DNA of 64,000 bases from Acetilactobacillus jinshanensis_A (GTDB taxonomy: Bacteria; Bacillota; Bacilli; Lactobacillales; Lactobacillaceae), in the NCBI GenBank assembly GCA_043289735.1, contig CP171343.1, positions 310,001 through 374,000 on the forward strand, in the 5' to 3' direction. Positions within the stretch are counted from its first letter, which is position 1, and each line of letters starts with the position of its first letter. Of the stretch, positions 29,121-37,609 are shown one piece after another. The notes under the pieces were generated by a model. It was not told where the DNA came from. It was given only the letters and a program-made list of their open reading frames with translations, and did not search any database. A program made the translations under genes and the position numbers.

Positions 29121-29890
29121 ATGCGAGTTGTTCATTTACACCATCCGTTAAGTCCTGATTTAAAATTTAAAGGGCCCATTGTATTAGCCATGGGCTTTTT
29201 TGACGGGCTTCATTTAGGTCATCGTCAAGTTATTATGACTGCGAAGCGGATTGCTAAACAAAAGCAAATGCCATTAGTTGTATTAACGTATAATCATTCA
29301 CCGAAGATTATTTATCAACGTTTGAATGCTCATAATAATCGGTATTTAACTTTAAATCCGATGAAGCTTCAAATCTTAAAAAATTGGGGCGTTCAACGAG
29401 TTTATATGATTGATTACACCGCAAGATTTCAGAATCAAACTCCGCAGCAATTTGTTGATAATTACTTGATACGATTTAATGCTGATACGGTGGTGGCCGG
29501 TGATAATCATACGTATGGACCGAAAAGCATTGCTAATATGAAATTATTGCCTAAGTATACGGTCGGCCTTTTCAAACTGAAGGTACGATTGTTCGTGGCT
29601 ATCAGAGGGGTCGGAAATTAGGCTTTCCGACGATTAATATTGAAGGTAGCGAGCATCAATGGCTGCCGAAAGTCGGGGTTTACGTGACTAAAGTTGCCAT
29701 TAATCATCATTACTATAAAGGGATGGCTTCCATCGGTCATAACGTTACTTTTGGTAGCCATAATCCAATCACGGTCGAGATTAATTTGCTTGATTTTAAA
29801 CAAAATGTTTATGGTGAAAAGGTTAAAGTTGATTGGCTTAGTGAGATCAGGCCCCAGATTAAATTTATTTTTCTAAGAATTAGTGATTAA
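29121..29890 (+). pseudogene. ribF: Bifunctional riboflavin kinase/FAD synthetase, frameshift plus internal deletion
   Basis: The N-terminal FAD-synthetase domain is present (MGFFDGLHLGHRQVI, YTARFQNQTPQQFV, GPKSIANMKLLPKY). The frame ends at 29621. In the next frame the flavokinase domain appears as EGTIVRGYQRGRKLGFPTINIE and runs to SEIRPQIKF, then stops early at 29888-29890. Between the two, the segment that should carry the STRIR motif and the domain linker, roughly 40 residues, is absent, so a base insertion alone cannot repair this gene. The product would lose the FAD-synthetase active-site end. In its normal place after truB. Confidence 0.85.
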
Positions 29891-29904
29891 ATCGATTCTT
29901 TCTC

Positions 29905-29933
29905 TTGATTTATCATTAATCGTTTGGTACATT
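29905..29933 (+). promoter_or_regulatory. SigA-type promoter of the hrcA operon
   Basis: TTGATT (29905-29910), 17-base spacer, TACATT (29928-29933), directly upstream of the CIRCE. Confidence 0.55.
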
Positions 29934-29944
29934 ATAAACGTAAG

Positions 29945-29980
29945 TTAGCACTAAGGATATATGAGTGCTAAGAGTGCTAA
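29945..29980 (+). promoter_or_regulatory. CIRCE operator with an additional half-site
   Basis: TTAGCACTA (29945-29953), 9-base spacer, GAGTGCTAA (29963-29971): a HrcA-binding CIRCE with one mismatch in the left arm. A second GAGTGCTAA follows without a gap (29972-29980). Confidence 0.9.
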
Positions 29981-29998
29981 TGAGGGAGTGATTGATTT

Positions 29999-31039
29999 AT
30001 GCTGACTTCGAGACAGAAGAAAGTCTTATTAGCGGTCGTCCGTGATTATATTCATAACGGTACGCCCGTAGGTTCTAAAGCCTTAGCAAATCAATTACCG
30101 TTCCAAGTTAGTTCAGCTACGATTCGTAACGAAATGGCCTATTTAGAAGGTAAAGGCCTGATTAAAAAGACTCATTCTTCATCAGGTCGTTTACCATCAA
30201 TTAACGGTTATCGTTATTATATTGATCATTTGATTTCACCTAATCCGGTGACTAAGACTGATCAGGAAATCATCAGACATGCTTTGAACGGTCGTTTTCA
30301 TAAAATTGATGAGATTGTTAAACAATCGGCTGATATTTTATCTAATCTGACCCATTATACGGCATTAACTCTGCGGCCGGAACAATCACAAAAGCGAAGG
30401 TTAAGCGGATTTCGGTTGGTACCGTTAGGTAATTCTGAAGTTATGGCAATTTTAGTTACGGATAACGGTGAAATTGAAAATCAGGTCTTTCATATTCCTG
30501 ATAACGTTTCTGGTAAGCAACTTGAAATGATCGTTAGATTAATTAACAGCCATTTAAAAGGTGAAGCAATTTCAACCGTTCTACAACAGTTGAATACCCA
30601 AATTCCCGCTGAAGTCACTAAATATATTCATACGCCAGATGGTTTTCTGGATACGTTTCATGACGTTCTTAGTAAAGCCGCTCGGGATCGTTTCTATATC
30701 GGCGGAGAATTGAATTTGTTGAACTTTACCAATAGTAATGATATTGCTTACTTAAAGCCTTTATATTCGTTACTTAATAAAACCAATAACGTTTCTAACT
30801 TTATTGGTAATCCTCATCGGCCGATTTCAGTTAAGATCGGTTCGGAGCTCAGTAATGACCTGTTAAAGCACTACAGCGTGATTACCGGTACTTACAACGT
30901 TGGTAAATATGGGAAAGGCTTAATCGCAGTATTGGGACCGACCCGAATGCCGTATTCTAAGATTATTGGAATTGTGAGTGCATTTCGAAAGGATTTAGCT
31001 GAAAGGTTGTTAGGTTACTTTAAGAATTATGATCAGTAG
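29999..31039 (+). CDS. hrcA: Heat-inducible transcription repressor HrcA
   Basis: A 346-residue repressor with N-terminal winged helix (SRQKKVLLAVVRDYIHNGTPVG then VSSATIRNEMAYLEGKGLI) and the HrcA dimerisation/GAF-like domain ending GIVSAFRKDLAERLLGYF. It binds CIRCE upstream of its own gene, giving autoregulation of hrcA-grpE-dnaK. ATG 29999 follows GAGGGAG. Confidence 0.96.
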   Translation: MLTSRQKKVLLAVVRDYIHNGTPVGSKALANQLPFQVSSATIRNEMAYLEGKGLIKKTHSSSGRLPSINGYRYYIDHLISPNPVTKTDQEIIRHALNGRFHKIDEIVKQSADILSNLTHYTALTLRPEQSQKRRLSGFRLVPLGNSEVMAILVTDNGEIENQVFHIPDNVSGKQLEMIVRLINSHLKGEAISTVLQQLNTQIPAEVTKYIHTPDGFLDTFHDVLSKAARDRFYIGGELNLLNFTNSNDIAYLKPLYSLLNKTNNVSNFIGNPHRPISVKIGSELSNDLLKHYSVITGTYNVGKYGKGLIAVLGPTRMPYSKIIGIVSAFRKDLAERLLGYFKNYDQ

Positions 31040-31060
31040 TAGTAGATAGGAGGGATCTAT

Positions 31061-31660
31061 TTGGCTGAAAAGAAAAACAAAAAACAAGTAAAGCAACAAA
31101 AACAATCCGCTAAAAAAGTTAATTCAAAAGCTGCGAAGAAAGGTGGCAAAAAGGCTACTAAAAAAGCAGCTAAAAAGCCATCAATAAACGGAGTTATTAA
31201 TCGACTTAAAAAGCGGGTTGCTGATCTAAAGAAAAAGAGCAGTTCTTTAGGTGATCAATACCTTCGTGCTGAAGCAGAAATGCAAAACGTTCAAAGGCAT
31301 GATGCCCAGGATGCTAAGCAGATTCGGAAATATAGTGGTCAGAAATTGGCTAAGAGTATTTTGCCGGGTCTGGACAATATGGAACGTGCCTTAGCCGTTA
31401 AGGTTACCGATAAAGGTGGCAAACAGCTAAAGCAAGGCGTTAAAATGGTTTATGACCGTTTAACGCAAGCTTTATCTGATAACGGTATTAAAGAAGTTAG
31501 CGTTGAAGGTAAGAAATTTAATCCGGAATATGCTCAAGCAGTTCAGACCGTTCCCGCTACTAAGAAACATCCTGCTGATCAAGTTGTTAAAGTTTTACAG
31601 AAAGGATATCGACTTCATGACCGGACTTTACGTCCAGCTATGGTAATTGTTGCTAAATAA
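31061..31660 (+). CDS. grpE: GrpE, nucleotide-exchange factor for DnaK
   Basis: A 199-residue protein. The long helix (about residues 45-100) and the conserved GQKLAKSILPGLDNMERAL are GrpE hallmarks; the beta-wing domain ends GYRLHDRTLRPAMVIVAK. Start is TTG 31061 with AGGAGGG. The first 41 residues are strikingly basic: 17 lysines and one acidic residue, with KKATKKAAKKP. In other lactobacilli this tail is acidic. The conserved core looks functional. Confidence 0.94.
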   Translation: MAEKKNKKQVKQQKQSAKKVNSKAAKKGGKKATKKAAKKPSINGVINRLKKRVADLKKKSSSLGDQYLRAEAEMQNVQRHDAQDAKQIRKYSGQKLAKSILPGLDNMERALAVKVTDKGGKQLKQGVKMVYDRLTQALSDNGIKEVSVEGKKFNPEYAQAVQTVPATKKHPADQVVKVLQKGYRLHDRTLRPAMVIVAK

Positions 31661-31710
31661 TTTAAATTAATAATTATTTATTAAAATTTGATGAATCGAG
31701 GTAATAAATT

Positions 31711-33576
31711 ATGGCAGTAAGTAATAAGATTATTGGTATCGATTTAGGTACTACTAATTCTGCAGTTGCCGTTTTAGAAGGTAAAGAACCTAAGATTATT
31801 ACTAACCCTGAAGGTGGCCGTACCACTCCTTCAGTAGTTGCATTTAAGAACGGTAGTCATCAAGTTGGTGCCGTTGCTAAGCGTCAGATGATTACTAATC
31901 CCAACACGGTTGCATCGATTAAGCGTCACATGGGTGATCCTAATTACCGGGTTCACGTTGGTGGTAAATCATACACACCTCAGCAGATTTCAGCAATGAT
32001 TTTAGGCTACATCAAAGATTTTGCTGAAAAGTACATTGGTGCAACGGTTAATAAAGCTGTTATTACCGTTCCTGCATATTTTGATGATGCTCAGCGTCAA
32101 GCTACTAAAGATGCTGGTAAAATTGCTGGATTAGACGTTAAGCGAATTATTAATGAACCAACCGCTGCATCATTAGCATATGGCTTAAACAAGAAGCAAG
32201 ATCAAAAGATTTTAGTTTATGACTTAGGTGGTGGTACTTTTGATGTCTCCGTTCTTCAGTTAGGTGACGGAGTATTCCAAGTACTTTCCACTAATGGTGA
32301 TACCCACTTAGGTGGTGATGATTTTGATCACCGCATTATGAAGTGGTTAATCGATAACTTTAAGAAGGAACATAATGTTGACTTATCTAAAGATAAGATG
32401 GCATTACAACGCTTGAAGGATGCTTCTGAAAAAGCTAAGAAGGACTTGTCCAGTGAAACCGAAACTCAAATTAGCTTACCGTTTATTGCATCTGGTAAGA
32501 CCGGTCCGTTACACTTACAGGCTACTTTGACCCGTACTAAGTTTAATGAATTAACTTCTGACTTAGTTGATAAGACCAAGGTTCCATTTGACAAAGCTTT
32601 AAAAGATGCTAGCTTATCCGTTTCGGATATCGATCACGTTATCTTAAACGGTGGTTCTACTCGAATTCCTGCTGTTCAGGAAGCCGTTAAGGAGTGGAGC
32701 GGTAAAGAACCTGATCATTCAATTAACCCAGATGAAGCCGTTGCCTTAGGTGCTGCTATTCAAGGTGGTGTTCTAACTGGTAACGTTAAAGACGTGGTTC
32801 TTTTAGATGTTACTCCACTATCCTTAGGTATTGAAACCATGGGTGGTGTATTTACTAAATTAATTGATCGTAACACCACCATTCCAACGTCTAAGACTAA
32901 AGTCTTCTCTACGGCTGCTGATAATCAGACCGGTGTTGACATTCATGTCTTACAAGGTGAACGTCCAATGGCCGCTGATGATAAGAGCTTAGGCCAGTTC
33001 CAGTTAACTAACATTCCACCGGCACCGCGTGGTGTTCCGCAGATTGCCGTTACCTTTGATATTGATAAGAACGGAATCGTTAACGTTTCCGCTAAAGATA
33101 AAGGTACTGGTAAGAGTCAGAACATTACGATTAAGAATGCTAATGGCTTATCCGATGCTGAAATTAAGAAGATGCGTCAGGAAGCTAAACAAAACGAAGC
33201 TTCTGATAAGAAACGTAAAGCTAAGGTTGACTTAAAGAATAGTGTTGATCAGTTAATCTTCCAGACTGATAAGACTAAGAAAGAAGTTAAGGGTAAGGTA
33301 TCCCAAGACTTAATTGATAAAGCTAACAAAGCTGAAGATGCTTTGAAGAAAGCCCGTAAGTCTGGCAATGTTGATGACATGAAAGCTAAGAAGTCAGCCT
33401 TGACTAAAGCATTACAGGCCTTAGCCGTTCAGTTATATAAGCATAAGGGCGGCTCTACTAAGGGCGGCTCGAATGCTAACGGTAATAATGGATCTAATAA
33501 TAACAACAACGGTAACGGCGGAAATGGTAAGACCGTTAACGGTAATTTCCATACCGTTCATAACAACAACAAATAA
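31711..33576 (+). CDS. dnaK: Chaperone DnaK (Hsp70)
   Basis: A 621-residue Hsp70 with ATPase signatures IGIDLGTTNSAVAVLEG, IIVYDLGGGTFDVSVL (here ILVYDLGGGT) and ILNGGSTRIPAVQ, plus the substrate-binding domain. The C-terminal tail is Gly/Asn/Ser-rich and ends NGNFHTVHNNNK, whereas Firmicutes DnaK tails are usually acidic. ATG 31711 with GAGG. Codon use is cleaner here than in neighbours, as expected for a highly expressed gene. Terminator follows. Confidence 0.97.
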   Translation: MAVSNKIIGIDLGTTNSAVAVLEGKEPKIITNPEGGRTTPSVVAFKNGSHQVGAVAKRQMITNPNTVASIKRHMGDPNYRVHVGGKSYTPQQISAMILGYIKDFAEKYIGATVNKAVITVPAYFDDAQRQATKDAGKIAGLDVKRIINEPTAASLAYGLNKKQDQKILVYDLGGGTFDVSVLQLGDGVFQVLSTNGDTHLGGDDFDHRIMKWLIDNFKKEHNVDLSKDKMALQRLKDASEKAKKDLSSETETQISLPFIASGKTGPLHLQATLTRTKFNELTSDLVDKTKVPFDKALKDASLSVSDIDHVILNGGSTRIPAVQEAVKEWSGKEPDHSINPDEAVALGAAIQGGVLTGNVKDVVLLDVTPLSLGIETMGGVFTKLIDRNTTIPTSKTKVFSTAADNQTGVDIHVLQGERPMAADDKSLGQFQLTNIPPAPRGVPQIAVTFDIDKNGIVNVSAKDKGTGKSQNITIKNANGLSDAEIKKMRQEAKQNEASDKKRKAKVDLKNSVDQLIFQTDKTKKEVKGKVSQDLIDKANKAEDALKKARKSGNVDDMKAKKSALTKALQALAVQLYKHKGGSTKGGSNANGNNGSNNNNNGNGGNGKTVNGNFHTVHNNNK

Positions 33577-33600
33577 TTGAAAGAATAAATTTATTGCAAG

Positions 33601-33636
33601 AAGCCAAGGTCTGTTAAAGGGACTTTGGCTTTTTGT
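33601..33636 (+). terminator. Intrinsic terminator after dnaK
   Basis: AAGCCAAGGTC pairs with GACTTTGGCTT (one wobble), then TTTTTG. dnaJ therefore needs readthrough or its own promoter. Confidence 0.88.
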
Positions 33637-33686
33637 TTAAAATCTGTTATTCTTATTATGATTAATTATATGTTGGGAGGTTAACT

Positions 33687-34862
33687 ATGGACCCAAAACA
33701 TTACTATAAGATTTTGGGCGTTCCGCATGACGCGACCCAAAGTCAAATTAACCATGCTTATCGTGAATTAGCTAAAAAATGGCATCCAGATATTAATCAT
33801 TCTCCCGGCGCTGGTAAGAAATTTACTAAAATTAATCAGGCTTACAGCGTTTTAGGTAATAAAAAGAAACGTCAGCAGTATGATCAGTTTGGTTCTGGAG
33901 ATGCTGGTGGCGGCTTCGGCGGCGCCGGCGGATTCAATAACGCCGGTGGCTTTAGCCAAGGCTTCGGTGCCGGTGGTTTTAGCGACATCTTTAACGATTT
34001 CTTCGGTGGCGGTGCTAGAGCGCATACTCAGCGTCGAAATCCAAACGCACCGCAACGGGGTCGTGATCTTCAGTATTCAATGACGATTAGCTTTACCGAT
34101 GCCGTCTTCGGTAAGCACACGACCATCAGCTATAATCGTCAGGCTGAATGCCAGACGTGTCACGGTACCGGTGCTAAACCGGGTACTAAGCCCGTTACCT
34201 GTCCGCGATGCCATGGAACTGGCTACATCATCAGCGTTGCTAATACACCGTTAGGTCAGATGCAGAGTCAGCGAACCTGTCCCGTTTGTCACGGAACCGG
34301 TCAGGAAATTAAAGATAAGTGTCCGACCTGTGGCGGTACCGGTAAAGTAAGCCAAAGCCATGAAATCGAAGTCGATATTCCGGCCGGAATTGATAACGGT
34401 CAGCAGATGCGATTACAAGGCCAGGGTGAAGCTGGAATTCACGGTGGATCCTACGGCGATTTGTTTATCGTGTTTAGAGTTAAGCCTAGTAAGAACTTTA
34501 AACGTCATGGCTCGGATATTTATTATCATAAAAACATTTCGTTTGCCCAAGCTGCTCTGGGCAGTCAGGTAAACGTTAAAGCTTTAGATAGTAAAAATAA
34601 GAGTGAAGACGGTGAAGTTCAGTTAAGGATTCCTGCTGGGACCCAAACCGATACGACTTTTAATTTGAGAAATTTAGGTATTCCTTATATTCATAGCAGT
34701 TCACGCGGTGATGAAAAAGTAACCGTTACCGTTACGACTCCACGTCATTTGAATAAGCGTCAGAAAGAGGCTATGCAGGCCTTTGCTGAAGCTAGTGGAG
34801 AAACTCGTACCGGGAACGGCGGCAGCTTTTTCGATAAAATGAAGGATGCTTTTAATAAATAA
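33687..34862 (+). CDS. dnaJ: Chaperone DnaJ (Hsp40)
   Basis: A 391-residue type I Hsp40: J domain with HPD (KKWHPDINH), a Gly/Phe-rich region, four CxxCxGxG zinc repeats (CQTCHGTG, CPRCHGTG, CPVCHGTG, CPTCGGTG) and the C-terminal substrate-binding domains. GGGAGG precedes ATG 33687. Local GC is higher in the Gly-rich segment, as expected from its composition. Confidence 0.97.
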   Translation: MDPKHYYKILGVPHDATQSQINHAYRELAKKWHPDINHSPGAGKKFTKINQAYSVLGNKKKRQQYDQFGSGDAGGGFGGAGGFNNAGGFSQGFGAGGFSDIFNDFFGGGARAHTQRRNPNAPQRGRDLQYSMTISFTDAVFGKHTTISYNRQAECQTCHGTGAKPGTKPVTCPRCHGTGYIISVANTPLGQMQSQRTCPVCHGTGQEIKDKCPTCGGTGKVSQSHEIEVDIPAGIDNGQQMRLQGQGEAGIHGGSYGDLFIVFRVKPSKNFKRHGSDIYYHKNISFAQAALGSQVNVKALDSKNKSEDGEVQLRIPAGTQTDTTFNLRNLGIPYIHSSSRGDEKVTVTVTTPRHLNKRQKEAMQAFAEASGETRTGNGGSFFDKMKDAFNK

Positions 34863-34881
34863 AATTATTAAAGTTAATTAT

Positions 34882-34918
34882 AAAGAGTTGAATGGGTTCA
34901 ATTCAGCTCTTTTTTTTT
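34882..34918 (+). terminator. Intrinsic terminator after dnaJ
   Basis: AAAGAGTTGAAT pairs with ATTCAGCTCTTT (one wobble), followed by nine T. Confidence 0.92.
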
Positions 34919-34964
34919 GTTAAAATAGAAATAGAATCTTATATTGAAGAGGTCGAGAATAAAA

Positions 34965-36803
34965 ATGGACTTAAAAAAGATGCAACAACGACAAAAATAC
35001 ATCCGTAATTTTTCAATCGTTGCTCATATTGATCATGGTAAATCGACGTTAGCCGATCGAATTTTAGAATTAACCGATACGGTCGCTAAACGTGATATGA
35101 AGAATCAGATCTTGGATAACATGCCCGTTGAACGTGAACGAGGCATTACCGTTAAATTAAATGCGGTCCAGTTAACGTATCATGCTAAAGATGGTCATGA
35201 TTATATATTCCATTTGATTGATACTCCCGGCCATGCTGATTTTTCTTATGAAGTTTCCCGAAGCTTAGCCGCTTGTGAGGGCGCTATTTTAGTGGTTGAC
35301 GCTTCACAGGGTGTTGAAGCCCAGACCATCGCTAACGTTTATTTGGCAATTAACGATGATTTAAAGATTATACCTGATATTAATAAGATTGATCTACCTT
35401 CAGCTCAGCCTGAAAAGACTAAAAAAGAAATTGAAGACGTGATTGGGATTGATGCTTCGAATGCGGCTTTGACTAGTGCTAAATACGGGACTGGCGTTCC
35501 GGATTTAATGGAAAAAATCGTTCATGATATTCCAGCACCGAAGGGTGACGTTGCCGGTCCGTTAAAGGCCTTAGTCTTTGATTCGGCTTATGATGACTAT
35601 CGGGGCGTGGTTTTAAGCGTTCGTCTATATAGTGGCTATGTAAAAGCTGGCGATCGGATTCGGATGATGAATGGTAAACATGAATTTACGGTTACTGAAG
35701 TTGGCGTTAATTCACCCAAACCGATTAATAAGCCGTACTTAATGGCTGGAGACGTCGGCTACTTAACGGCTAGTATTAAAGATATTACCACGACCCGAGT
35801 CGGTGATACCGTGACTAAAGTTGATCATCCGGCTAAGCATCCGTTACCTGGTTACCGGGAACGGAAACCCATGGTCTACGCTGGTTTATATCCAACCAGT
35901 AATAGTAAGTTTGAAGAACTACGTGAATCACTTGAAAAATTAAAGTTAAATGATGCTGCTTTAGAATTTAAGCCTGAATCATCAAAGGCTTTAGGCTTTG
36001 GCTTTCGTTGTGGATTCTTAGGCTTACTTCATATGAGTGTGGTTCAAGAGCGTTTAGAACAAGAATTTAACATGAATTTGATTACGACGGCTCCTTCGGT
36101 TACTTATAAAGCCATTTTAAATAACGGTAAGGTTAAGAACGTTGAAAATCCTTATGATATGCCTGATCCTGGTACTACCAAAGAAATTGAGGAACCGTAC
36201 GTTAAAGTAACCGTTATGACGCCTAGTAAATATATCGGTGCCGTCATGAAGCTTTGTCAGGATCGACGAGGTAAATATACTACGATGCGCTATTTAGATA
36301 AGTATCATGTTGATATCGTTTATAGCATGCCTTTAAGTGAGATTATTTATGATTTCTACGATCATTTAAAGTCCAAGACTCGTGGCTATGCTTCTTATGA
36401 TTATGATTTAGAGGGCTATAAAGCTAGTGATCTGGTTAAGATTGATATTCTATTGAACGGTAGTAAAGTCGATGCGCTAAGCTTTATTTCTCACCGTTCT
36501 TTTGCTTATAGTCGAAGTCGTGAAATGGTCAATAAATTAAAGAAATTAATTCCGCGTCAGAATTTTGAAATTCCGGTTCAAGCTGCAATCGGGGCTAAAA
36601 TTATTGCTCGAGCTACCATCAAGCCGTATCGAAAGGATGTTACCGGTCCGCTATACGGTGGTGACCAAACCCGTAAAGATAAACTACTTAAGAAGCAAAA
36701 GGCCGGTAAAAAACGAATGAAGGCCGTTGGTAAAGTTGTAATTCCTCAATCAGCGTTTATGGCCGTCTTTAAGACCGATGAAGCTGAACGTGGCGGTAAA
36801 TAA
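34965..36803 (+). CDS. lepA: Elongation factor 4 (LepA)
   Basis: A translational GTPase of about 612 residues: G1 AHIDHGKST, G3 DTPGHADF, G4 NKID, and the LepA-specific C-terminal domain (GPLYGGDQTRKDKLLKKQKAGKKRMK). ATG 34965 (MDLKKMQQRQ) matches the family start; an in-frame TTG at 34944 has no suitable ribosome site. One residue before G4 is unusual (IIPDINKID where Val is common before INKID). Standard position after dnaJ. Confidence 0.95.
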   Translation: MDLKKMQQRQKYIRNFSIVAHIDHGKSTLADRILELTDTVAKRDMKNQILDNMPVERERGITVKLNAVQLTYHAKDGHDYIFHLIDTPGHADFSYEVSRSLAACEGAILVVDASQGVEAQTIANVYLAINDDLKIIPDINKIDLPSAQPEKTKKEIEDVIGIDASNAALTSAKYGTGVPDLMEKIVHDIPAPKGDVAGPLKALVFDSAYDDYRGVVLSVRLYSGYVKAGDRIRMMNGKHEFTVTEVGVNSPKPINKPYLMAGDVGYLTASIKDITTTRVGDTVTKVDHPAKHPLPGYRERKPMVYAGLYPTSNSKFEELRESLEKLKLNDAALEFKPESSKALGFGFRCGFLGLLHMSVVQERLEQEFNMNLITTAPSVTYKAILNNGKVKNVENPYDMPDPGTTKEIEEPYVKVTVMTPSKYIGAVMKLCQDRRGKYTTMRYLDKYHVDIVYSMPLSEIIYDFYDHLKSKTRGYASYDYDLEGYKASDLVKIDILLNGSKVDALSFISHRSFAYSRSREMVNKLKKLIPRQNFEIPVQAAIGAKIIARATIKPYRKDVTGPLYGGDQTRKDKLLKKQKAGKKRMKAVGKVVIPQSAFMAVFKTDEAERGGK

Positions 36804-36824
36804 TTTAAGTTAAAGGTGAGATAT

Positions 36825-37554
36825 GTGGAATTTTTAATAAATGTATTACCTAATAATCGTTATACCAAAGAAAACGTAAAACAATTTATTTTGAACGTTG
36901 AATCTCAACGTGCATCCAACGTGATGTTAATTTTCAATTAATTTAGATTCCAATCAATATAATTATTGGCTGAATTTACACGTAACGGATTGTTTATTAC
37001 CAAACGCCTTTACACAATGGGAACAAATTATTGATCGCCATTCTAGTGATGTGATTGAATTAACGTATTTACGTAATGAGCAATCATTAACGAAGCAAAC
37101 CAGTCTTATTATTAAGAAAATTAATCAAAATCATCCGGTCCGGGTAAATACGGTTAAGTCGATACTTGATTTGCCTTTAAACATCCCATTATTTAATTTG
37201 TCGTTATCATCCCAATTACTAATCTTATTAGGTTTACAAAATTATAAGGTAATGGATACGATTCAGCGTTATGGCGAATTAAATTTTACGAACGGCTTGG
37301 CTAACACGTTAGTAAATATCATCATTAATCGTCCGGAGATCGTAAAAATTAATTTACCCACCGTTATTTTAAGTCATTTTAGTTTACAGAATCGGCTTAA
37401 TTGGTTATCTGAAGTTGCTAATGCAGCTAATTATATTGGCGATACTAAACTATTAAATCAGTATCAAAAATTCGTTAGTGAACAGATTAATGAATTAAAA
37501 GGAACATTTCCCATTTTAAGAATCTCGATTTACAAAACATCATTTAATGTCTAA
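36825..37554 (+). pseudogene. Unrecognised protein at the head of the glycosyltransferase block, frameshifted
   Basis: GTG 36825 (AAGGTGAG upstream) opens MEFLINVLPNNRYTKENVKQ and stops at 36939-36941. Coding continues one frame over as NLDSNQYNYWLNLHVTD and runs to 37554, about 240 residues in all. I do not recognise the family. There is no membrane helix or signal peptide; it is rich in Leu, Ile and Asn with helical repeats such as LANTLVNIIINRPEIVKINLP. It is co-directional with the GT genes downstream and absent from the usual lepA neighbourhood, so it probably belongs to the surface-polymer block. Confidence 0.45.
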
Positions 37555-37609
37555 AGTAAGTCGAATTTAGTAAAATCTACGTAAATCGAACTAGAAAGTA
37601 TGATCGTTC

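Noticed and set aside
34944..34964. TTG 34944 as lepA start
   Set aside because: It lies upstream of the GAGG ribosome site, and the family start matches ATG 34965.
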